Shown piece by piece: positions 1 through 5,597 of a DNA stretch of 7,232 bases. The stretch covers positions 1 to 7,232 of the forward strand of contig DCAT01000161.1 of NCBI GenBank assembly GCA_002312935.1, given 5' to 3'. Every line of letters begins with the position of its first letter. The stretch's first letter is position 1. A model generated the notes under the pieces. It worked only from the letters and a program-made list of their open reading frames with translations. It ran no database searches and had not been told where the DNA came from. The position numbers and the translations under genes were made by a program. The stretch is from Oceanospirillaceae bacterium UBA1126 (GTDB taxonomy: Bacteria; Pseudomonadota; Gammaproteobacteria; Pseudomonadales; Balneatricaceae).

Positions 1-1310
1 CCAAAAAACCCTTTTTGCATAATAACTAAGGCATAAACTGGAGCGAGAATCATAGCCAAGGCCGCCAGTGAAGCAGCCCAAGGCTCTATTTGGAATACCC
101 CTAGCAAGATCATGAACTCACCAATAAAGTTTGCTAGACCAGGCAAACCTAGAGCGGCCACTGCAAACACCATACTTAAGGTAGCCAGCTTAGGCATGAG
201 GGCCCATAAACCACCCATTTGATCCAAGGCGCGGGTATGCAAGCGCTGTTGCAATAAACCAGCAATGGCAAATAGTCCTGCAGAGCTCAACCCATGCCCC
301 ACCATTTGCATCAAAGTACCCTGTAAACTGAGCTGGTTCCAGGCAAATATTCCTAAGCTTACAAAACCCATATGGCTAATGGAGGTGTAGGCAATGAGGC
401 GTTTAAGGTCATTTTGGGCAAAGGCTAATTTGGCTGCATAGAGCACGCTTAACACCCCTAAACCCATGGCAATGGGTGCAAAAGCTAGCGCGGCATCTGG
501 AAACAAAGGCCACACAAAACGCAACAAACCATAAGCCCCTGTTTTTAATAAAATACCGGCTAACAATATGCTGCCTGGCGTGGGTGCTTGGGTATGCGCG
601 TCAGGTAGCCAATTGTGCACTGGTAGACCAGGCAATTTGACTAAGAAAGCCACATAAAAACCCAGCATCAACCACATGCCCATGCTGCCACTGGTATCAG
701 TTTGGGTTAGAGTGAACCAAGAAAAACTCCATAAGCCAGTTTGCTGCTGGTTTAATAATACCAGACCCACCATGGCAACCAGCATTAATAAGCTACTGGC
801 TTGGGTATAGATAAAAAATTTGGTGGCAGCAAAGCGTCGCTCTTCATGACCCCAGATGGCAATAATGAGGAACATAGGCACTAGCATAACTTCCCAAAAA
901 ACAAAGAAAAGGAATAAATCTAAGGCACTAAACACTCCCACAACACCGGCTAAAGTAAAAAGAAAATTAAGATAAAACAAGCCGCAACGATGGTTGATTT
1001 CATGCCAAGCAGATAATAACGCCACATAGCCCAATACCAGTGTTAAGCCAATGAGGACTAGGCTTAAACCATCAGTGGCCAACAATAAATGAACACCAAA
1101 GCGCTCAATCCATGGCCAGTCTGTATGTATTATCCACAGTGAGGTAGATAGTGAGTTTGTGCTATCAAGCCAAAGGCTAGTGTAAAATATGCTGGCCACT
1201 AGCAAGCTAGCCAAACTAAGCCAACGGCTGGCAACCGGGGATTTGTGCCCCATCATCAAGGCCAATACCCCCCCACCTAATAAGCTAATTATAATGCCAA
1301 GAAGTTGCAT
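1..1310 (-). CDS. nuoM: NADH-quinone oxidoreductase subunit M (partial, C-terminus off the left edge)
   Basis: NuoM is one of the antiporter-like membrane subunits of complex I and is thought to carry one proton channel in the membrane arm. The frame opens at ATG 1308-1310 and stays open for 436 codons to position 3 with no stop, so the gene is cut by the window edge. E. coli NuoM is about 509 residues, so roughly 85% is present. The protein is a chain of hydrophobic helices. Family landmarks are FWEVMLVPMF with Glu140, VKLPGLPVHNWLPDAHTQAP with Lys225, and LLKTGAYGLLRF with Lys256; these correspond to the essential E. coli Glu144, Lys234 and Lys265. Further on are QNDLKRLIAYTSISHMGFV and a GLPGLANFIGEFM motif. 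The start is preceded by a GGGGGA ribosome-binding site about 9 nt upstream. It lies 21 nt after the nuoL stop in the same operon. NuoL and NuoN are paralogues, but the PTPGSILLAGILLKTG signature is typical of NuoM. Confidence 0.97.
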   Translation of the reverse strand, partial: MQLLGIIISLLGGGVLALMMGHKSPVASRWLSLASLLVASIFYTSLWLDSTNSLSTSLWIIHTDWPWIERFGVHLLLATDGLSLVLIGLTLVLGYVALLSAWHEINHRCGLFYLNFLFTLAGVVGVFSALDLFLFFVFWEVMLVPMFLIIAIWGHEERRFAATKFFIYTQASSLLMLVAMVGLVLLNQQQTGLWSFSWFTLTQTDTSGSMGMWLMLGFYVAFLVKLPGLPVHNWLPDAHTQAPTPGSILLAGILLKTGAYGLLRFVWPLFPDAALAFAPIAMGLGVLSVLYAAKLAFAQNDLKRLIAYTSISHMGFVSLGIFAWNQLSLQGTLMQMVGHGLSSAGLFAIAGLLQQRLHTRALDQMGGLWALMPKLATLSMVFAVAALGLPGLANFIGEFMILLGVFQIEPWAASLAALAMILAPVYALVIMQKGFF

Positions 1311-1331
1311 CGCGTTTATTCCCCCATAGCC

Positions 1332-3167
1332 TTATTTACCTACCGTACTGATTGCCAAGGCCAATATAATAATAGCGGCACTAGCTAAGGTGGCAATATA
1401 GACGCGTAACTGACCATTTTGTAATTGGCTAAACAATCTGTGTAAAAAGCGGCTTAGCTGTATCAACAATGTGGGTAGTCCATCAATAATATCGTTGCGG
1501 TTCACCTGGGCCAAGGATGTAAAAGGGGTTAAGAAGAGACGTCTGTAAAGGCCATCAAACCCCCAGCCTTGGAACCAGAATTGGCGGAGTCTTTGCCAAT
1601 GGGCTAATCGTAAAGCCTGCCATTTGTGGCGCACATATACTTGATAGGCAATACCAATGCCCAGCAATGGTAATCCAATAGCCACTACTATAGTCCACAT
1701 GGGTGGGTGGCCCGCAGGTGACGATGGCAACACGTCACCTGCGGGTAATACAAACCAACCAGCGATCAAAGATAAGGTGGCCAAAATAATTAGGGGAGGA
1801 TGGAACTGCCAACCTTTGGGTTCGTGGGGCTGCGCTTTTTCAGCCCCAAAGAACACTAAAAATAATAATCGAAAACTATAGATAGCGGTAATAAACGCCC
1901 CTAAAACGCCACCAGCCCAAAACCAAGGGCCATACCTAGGTAATTGCCAACTGGCATTGAGTATGGCTTCTTTGCTAAAGAACCCCGATGTTGGTGGCAG
2001 GGCTACCAAACAAGCGCTGCCAATGACAAAGCACCAAAAAGGCACTGGCAATTGGCGCCGTAAGCCACCCATCAAGCGGATATCTTGCTCATGGTGTAGG
2101 GCTAATATAATTGAACCGGCGGTCATAAATAATAACGCTTTAAAAAGAGCATGGGTCATCAAGTGAAAAATACTCTCACTCCAGGCGCCCACACCTAAAG
2201 CAAAAAACATATACCCAATTTGGCTCATAGTTGAGTATGCAAGAACCCGTTTAATGTCAGTTTGGTTAAGGGCGGTGAAACCAGAAATTAATAAGGTAAA
2301 AAGGCCTATAAATGCTACTGCCAACAACACATCTGGAGCTTGCAAAAAGACACCATGAGTGCGGGCAATAAGATAAACTCCTGCCGTTACCATGGTCGCT
2401 GCATGGATTAACGCGCTCACTGGCGTGGGGCCGGCCATAGCGTCTGGCAACCAAATATGCAGTGGTAACTGTGCCGACTTACCCACAGCACCAGCCAGTA
2501 AAAGAGTGGCAATGAGAGTGGGTTGGTTAGCACCCATCACAAATTTTTCAGGGGCTAACACCATGATGGAGGGTAAGTCTAAGGTGCCTAACTCACGGTA
2601 TAATAGGAATAAGCCTATGGCAAACGCTGTGTCACCGACTCGCGTCACAATAAACGCTTTGCGAGCGGCATAGCCATTAGCTGGATCTTGGTACCAGAAG
2701 CCAATGAGCAAAAAGCTACAAACTCCCACACCTTCCCAACCTAAAAACAACAATACCAAGTTGTCTGCCAAAACCAGCATCAACATGGCGGCTACAAATA
2801 GATTCATATAGGCAAAAAAGCGCTGATAATCAGGGTCTTGCCACATGTAACCAGAGGCATACCAGTGGATTAAACTACCTACACCGGTGACCACAAACAA
2901 CATACTTAAAGACAGGCCATCTAAGTAGAGCCCAAAACTCACCTCAAGCTCCCCTGCAGTGAACCAAGGCCATAGTTCTACTTGGTAGGTTTGGGCTGCG
3001 CCTGGGCTATAAAAATCAAGTGCCACCCAAAGCGTAACTAAAGCCGCTATGGCTATCGAACCCACACCAATTAGTCGCGCTAGTGAGCGGGTAAAACGGC
3101 CATGCCCCAGAACTAACAGGAAAAAGCCAACTAAAGGTAAACCCGGGATAAGCCACAATTGATGCAT
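1332..3167 (-). CDS. nuoL: NADH-quinone oxidoreductase subunit L
   Basis: NuoL is the distal antiporter-like subunit of the complex I membrane arm and is expected to translocate one proton per cycle. The 611-residue length matches the family (E. coli about 613). It is highly hydrophobic, with the conserved core LFLGWEGVGVCSFLLIGFWY (Glu145), RVGD (Asp179), GAVGKSAQLPLHIWLPDAMA (Lys230), SALIHAATMVTAGVYL, LAYSTMSQIGYM, THALFKALLF (Lys343) and GFFSKEAIL (Lys399). The C-terminal part carries GWGFDGLYRR and QNGQLRVYIA, matching the end of NuoL with its long lateral helix. The frame can be read from GTG at 3168-3170, but I choose ATG 3165-3167: the AGGAG at 3174-3178 is 6 nt from this ATG and only 3 nt from the GTG. 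It starts 9 nt after the nuoK stop and is followed 21 nt later by nuoM. A perfect inverted repeat lies inside codons 475-486. No sign of truncation or frameshift. Confidence 0.98.
   Translation of the reverse strand: MHQLWLIPGLPLVGFFLLVLGHGRFTRSLARLIGVGSIAIAALVTLWVALDFYSPGAAQTYQVELWPWFTAGELEVSFGLYLDGLSLSMLFVVTGVGSLIHWYASGYMWQDPDYQRFFAYMNLFVAAMLMLVLADNLVLLFLGWEGVGVCSFLLIGFWYQDPANGYAARKAFIVTRVGDTAFAIGLFLLYRELGTLDLPSIMVLAPEKFVMGANQPTLIATLLLAGAVGKSAQLPLHIWLPDAMAGPTPVSALIHAATMVTAGVYLIARTHGVFLQAPDVLLAVAFIGLFTLLISGFTALNQTDIKRVLAYSTMSQIGYMFFALGVGAWSESIFHLMTHALFKALLFMTAGSIILALHHEQDIRLMGGLRRQLPVPFWCFVIGSACLVALPPTSGFFSKEAILNASWQLPRYGPWFWAGGVLGAFITAIYSFRLLFLVFFGAEKAQPHEPKGWQFHPPLIILATLSLIAGWFVLPAGDVLPSSPAGHPPMWTIVVAIGLPLLGIGIAYQVYVRHKWQALRLAHWQRLRQFWFQGWGFDGLYRRLFLTPFTSLAQVNRNDIIDGLPTLLIQLSRFLHRLFSQLQNGQLRVYIATLASAAIIILALAISTVGK
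1711..1745. repeat. Perfect 12-bp inverted repeat inside nuoL
   Basis: The arms at 1711-1722 (cccgcaggtgac) and 1734-1745 (gtcacctgcggg) are exact reverse complements, separated by an 11-nt spacer. In the nuoL message they would form a GC-rich 12-bp stem covering codons 475-486, which encode PAGDVLPSSPAG in a hydrophilic loop between membrane helices. No U-run follows in the direction of transcription, so it does not look like an intrinsic terminator. Any function is unknown. Confidence 0.8.
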
Positions 3168-3173
3168 CACCTT

Positions 3174-3179
3174 CTCCTA
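3174..3179 (-). promoter_or_regulatory. nuoL ribosome-binding site overlapping the nuoK stop codon
   Basis: On the minus strand the sequence reads TAGGAG, where TAG is the nuoK stop and AGGAG is the Shine-Dalgarno core. It lies 6 nt before ATG 3165-3167, and this decides the nuoL start over the in-frame GTG immediately upstream. The arrangement suggests a ribosome finishing nuoK is placed at the nuoL start. Confidence 0.8.
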
Positions 3180-3485
3180 GCCTCGCAACTTGTTCAATTG
3201 ATCTACATCAACGCTGTTATGGTGACGAAATAGCAGCAAAGTAAGGCCCAAACCCACGGCAACCTCTGCTGCACCTAAGGTAATTACCGCAAGAAACATA
3301 ATCTGCCCTTCGGCCTGATCCCATGCGGAGCCAGCAGCAATAAATGCAAGCGCAGAGGCATTAAGCATGACCTCGATAGAGATCATCATAAACAACAGAT
3401 TACGCCGCACCATAACACCCACTAGGCCTAGGCAAAATAAAATACCGGCTAATATAATTGCATGATCTATGTATTGATTATCCAT
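3177..3485 (-). CDS. nuoK: NADH-quinone oxidoreductase subunit K
   Basis: NuoK is a small three-helix membrane subunit of complex I (the ND4L homologue) that links the quinone end to the antiporter-like subunits. From ATG 3483-3485 it has 102 residues, against 100 in E. coli. Glu38 (in ISIEVMLNASALAF) and Glu74 (in GAAEVAVGLGL) correspond to the functionally important membrane glutamates Glu36 and Glu72 of E. coli. The paired arginines 27-28 before NLLFMM are also conserved, and the C-terminal tail ends in the family-like LRG. An in-frame ATG at 3495-3497 would add MRLV, but it has no Shine-Dalgarno. The inner ATG has GAGG 6 nt upstream and gives the family length. The gene overlaps the nuoJ end by 8 nt, which suggests translational coupling, and nuoL follows directly. 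Confidence 0.97.
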   Translation of the reverse strand: MDNQYIDHAIILAGILFCLGLVGVMVRRNLLFMMISIEVMLNASALAFIAAGSAWDQAEGQIMFLAVITLGAAEVAVGLGLTLLLFRHHNSVDVDQLNKLRG

Positions 3486-4032
3486 TACCAGCCTCATCTA
3501 AGGTGTTCTGATCCATAGGAGAAGGCATTTTACGTGCGATATGGAAGGCACCAATAAGTCCAGATAAGAGTAGGAATGACGCCAACTCTACTACCAGCAC
3601 ATAAGGGCCAAATAGGGCTATGCCAACATCTTTTACCGCCACACCGTGGACACCATAGGGCTGCAAAGGGTGCTCGCTATTCATCCCTAACAACAGCAAA
3701 GTGAGTAAGATAAATGCCAGTATCGAAGGTATTATCCAACCTCTGGCTGGCAGCCAAGCCGCTTCAAGCGCTGCAGACCTTTGGCCTTGGTTGAGCATCA
3801 TGACAACAAATACAAATAGAATCATCACGGCACCAGCATAAACAATGACTTCTAAAGCAGCAGCAAATGCTGCACCTAAGAGGTAAAAAATAATGGCTAA
3901 GGACAAGGACGAAACAATTAAATATAACAAAGCATGCACGGCATTGTGACGACTAATCATAAGTAGAGTGGCCACCACAGTGACCCCACAACTTGCATAA
4001 AATACAATACTGTAGAGGTAGGCCCAGATCAT
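3478..4032 (-). CDS. nuoJ: NADH-quinone oxidoreductase subunit J
   Basis: NuoJ is the ND6-like membrane subunit of complex I, located between the quinone-site subunit NuoH and NuoK. It has 184 residues, the same as E. coli NuoJ, with about five hydrophobic helices. The diagnostic segment is LGAAFAAALEVIVYAGAVMI followed by LFVFVVMMLNQG (about residues 52-83), the TM3 region known in structures to undergo a helix-to-pi-bulge change during turnover. Residues 84-99 form a short hydrophilic loop. A further helix starts near 150 (VLVVELASFLLLSGLIGAFH), and the tail is polar. The ATG at 4030-4032 has AGGAG 7 nt upstream (4040-4044). The stop lies inside the start region of nuoK (ATGGATAA), so the two frames overlap by 8 nt. 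Confidence 0.97.
   Translation of the reverse strand: MIWAYLYSIVFYASCGVTVVATLLMISRHNAVHALLYLIVSSLSLAIIFYLLGAAFAAALEVIVYAGAVMILFVFVVMMLNQGQRSAALEAAWLPARGWIIPSILAFILLTLLLLGMNSEHPLQPYGVHGVAVKDVGIALFGPYVLVVELASFLLLSGLIGAFHIARKMPSPMDQNTLDEAGNG
3492..3495 (-). promoter_or_regulatory. nuoK ribosome-binding site inside the end of nuoJ
   Basis: GAGG on the minus strand sits 6 nt before ATG 3483-3485 and is embedded in the last codons of nuoJ. It supports the 102-residue NuoK. The competing in-frame ATG at 3495-3497 shares its last base with this motif and has no purine-rich sequence of its own upstream. Confidence 0.65.
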
Positions 4033-4065
4033 GTTCCTTCTCCTGGCTGATAAGTTAATGTGGGG

Positions 4066-4632
4066 TTATGGCAACAAACTTTTTATATTCACCGGTTGTG
4101 CTTCTTGGCTACCAGCCCCTTTAGCGCGACCCGACACGGCCTTGCCACACATCTCATAAAAATTGTAATCAGGGTGTTTTCCGGGGCCATCAATCAGTAA
4201 ATGTTGTTTTTCATAAACCAGACTTTGGCGGTCATACTCTGCCAGTTCAAAATCTTGAGTAAGTTGAATAGCATAGGTTGGGCAGGCTTCTTCACATAAC
4301 CCACAAAATACACAGCGAGAAAAGTTAATACGGAAGTATTCAGCGGACCAACGGCCACTCTCATCTTCGGTTTTTTGTAACGATATACAATCTGTTGGGC
4401 AAGCACTTGCGCATAAGTTACAGGCCACACAACGCTCTTCACCTGTGGGGTCTCTAGTCAGTACAATACGACCCCGAAAGCGGGGTGCCAAATAAGGCAT
4501 TTGTTCTGGGTATTCAACCGTATCGGCTTTGGTGAAGGTATGGGAAGCCACCTTCACTAAGGTTACAATATTACTGTAAAAATAATCCCAAACAATATAT
4601 CCACGGTGGACAAGACCTGTCTTTTGTTGCAT
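4066..4632 (-). CDS. nuoI: NADH-quinone oxidoreductase subunit I (2x[4Fe-4S] protein)
   Basis: NuoI is the ferredoxin-like subunit at the base of the peripheral arm. Its two [4Fe-4S] clusters (N6a and N6b) pass electrons towards the terminal N2 cluster and quinone. Two complete motifs are visible: [12 protein letters not shown] with Cys68, 71, 74 and 78, and [12 protein letters not shown] with Cys107, 110, 113 and 117. Classic NuoI stretches surround them: [28 protein letters not shown], and [20 protein letters not shown] with the NVKSLLP-like end NIKSLLP. At 188 residues it is about 8 longer than E. coli NuoI, all at the divergent N-terminus (the YPE motif is at 41-43). The ATG is supported by a perfect AGGAGGT 8 nt upstream, and no other in-frame ATG occurs before Met45, so the extension looks real. 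The gene follows nuoH by 13 nt and precedes nuoJ by 33 nt. The start of the protein is amphipathic, as expected for membrane-surface contact. Confidence 0.98.
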   Translation of the reverse strand: MQQKTGLVHRGYIVWDYFYSNIVTLVKVASHTFTKADTVEYPEQMPYLAPRFRGRIVLTRDPTGEERCVACNLCASACPTDCISLQKTEDESGRWSAEYFRINFSRCVFCGLCEEACPTYAIQLTQDFELAEYDRQSLVYEKQHLLIDGPGKHPDYNFYEMCGKAVSGRAKGAGSQEAQPVNIKSLLP

Positions 4633-4640
4633 AAAATCTT

Positions 4641-4648
4641 ACCTCCTA
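4641..4648 (-). promoter_or_regulatory. nuoI ribosome-binding site overlapping the nuoH stop codon
   Basis: The minus strand reads TAGGAGGT. TAG (4646-4648) is the nuoH stop and AGGAGGT (4641-4647) is a full-strength Shine-Dalgarno, 8 nt before the nuoI ATG. It is the strongest such site in the window, at the switch from a membrane to a soluble-arm subunit. Confidence 0.8.
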
Positions 4649-5596
4649 TATTAGTATTAACGCACCGGTAATAACCAAGTTGAGTAGTGACAAGGGCAGC
4701 ATGAATTTCCAGCCAAAAGCCATTAGTTGGTCATACCTAGGGCGTGGTAATGATCCTCTAATTAAAATCATCAGTAGCACTAAAGTAATAGTTTTAAGCA
4801 AAAACCACGCTAGTGGAGGGAGCCAGTGTGGCCCCAACCAGCCACCAAAAAATAACACTGTGATCATCGCCGCACTCATGAGCACACTGACATATTCACC
4901 GATAAAAAACATAGCAAACTTCATGCCTGAATATTCTGTATGAAAACCTGCAGTGAGCTCATGTTCTGCTTCTGGCAAATCAAAGGGGGTGCGATGGCTT
5001 TCGGCAATGCCTGCCATAAAAAAGATAAAGAAGCCGATTATTTGTGGCCCAATAAACCATCCATCAACTTGAGCCAACACCAACTCACGTAAGTTAAAGG
5101 TGCCAGCAAGCATGACGACACCCATGAGAGATAGGCCCATGAATACTTCATAGCTAACCATCTGTGCCGCCGCCCGCAAGCCACCTAACATGGCGTATTT
5201 ATTATCTGAAGCATATGCACCAAACATGACTGCATAAACTCCCAAGGAGGTCATGGCAAGGAAGAATAGTAAACCAATGTTTAAATCTACTATGCCAACA
5301 CCTGGCGCCATGGGGATTACCGCGAATGCTGCCACCACCACAAACATTGCAAAGGCTGGAGCGACAATGAAGACGAGTCGATCAGCAAAAGGTGGTACCC
5401 AATCTTGTTTCATTAATAACTTAATCATGTCAGCGACAATCTGCAAGGTGCCAAAAGGACCAACACGGTTGGGGCCATAGCGATCTTGCCAGATTCCTAA
5501 TAAGCGCCGTTCAAGCCAGGTAAGTAAGGCCGCCCCAAACACCACACATAAAAGGATGAGCACCACGTTAAGTAAGCTATTCACCAGAGGGTCCAT
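4646..5596 (-). CDS. nuoH: NADH-quinone oxidoreductase subunit H
   Basis: NuoH (the ND1 homologue) is the membrane subunit that forms most of the quinone-binding chamber and anchors the peripheral arm. It has 316 residues (E. coli about 325) and about eight hydrophobic segments. Conserved cytoplasmic loops are clear: ERRLLGIWQDRYGPNRVGPF at residues 29-48, AYASDNKYAMLGGLRAAAQM followed by VSYE at 127-150, and ESHRTPFDLPEAEHELTAGF followed by HTEYSGMKFAMFFIGEY at 199-235. The C-terminal RGSLPRPRYDQLMAFGWK is at 280-297. These loops carry the acidic and arginine residues lining the quinone cavity. The ATG at 5594-5596 is 1 nt after the nuoG stop, with AGAGG 9 nt upstream inside the nuoG end (5606-5610). 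The stop codon is nested in the nuoI ribosome-binding site. The length and motifs look intact. Confidence 0.98.
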   Translation of the reverse strand: MDPLVNSLLNVVLILLCVVFGAALLTWLERRLLGIWQDRYGPNRVGPFGTLQIVADMIKLLMKQDWVPPFADRLVFIVAPAFAMFVVVAAFAVIPMAPGVGIVDLNIGLLFFLAMTSLGVYAVMFGAYASDNKYAMLGGLRAAAQMVSYEVFMGLSLMGVVMLAGTFNLRELVLAQVDGWFIGPQIIGFFIFFMAGIAESHRTPFDLPEAEHELTAGFHTEYSGMKFAMFFIGEYVSVLMSAAMITVLFFGGWLGPHWLPPLAWFLLKTITLVLLMILIRGSLPRPRYDQLMAFGWKFMLPLSLLNLVITGALILI

Positions 5597-5597
5597 A

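Noticed and set aside
1311..1331. Intergenic gaps (largest 33 nt at 4033-4065; this one 21 nt) checked for promoters, terminators or small RNAs
   Set aside because: The gaps hold only Shine-Dalgarno sequences and are too short for promoters or RNA genes. I saw no -35/-10 pair or terminator hairpin.
1825..1848. 8-bp inverted repeat (tggggctg / cagcccca, 8-nt spacer) in nuoL, about 80 nt from the 12-bp repeat
   Set aside because: Stems of this length are expected by chance a couple of times in a window this size, and no U-run supports a terminator.
1657..2673. Plus-strand ORFs of 69-93 codons (1657-1881, 1957-2166, 2392-2673) opposite nuoL
   Set aside because: They lie wholly antisense to a well-conserved gene, have low-complexity, unfamiliar translations and show no convincing ribosome-binding site. 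They are shadows of nuoL codon usage.
4194..4442. Second minus-strand frame inside nuoI (82 codons), and a similar one inside nuoL at 2266-2454
   Set aside because: Both are out-of-frame readings of strongly conserved genes, with no independent start signal or recognisable product.
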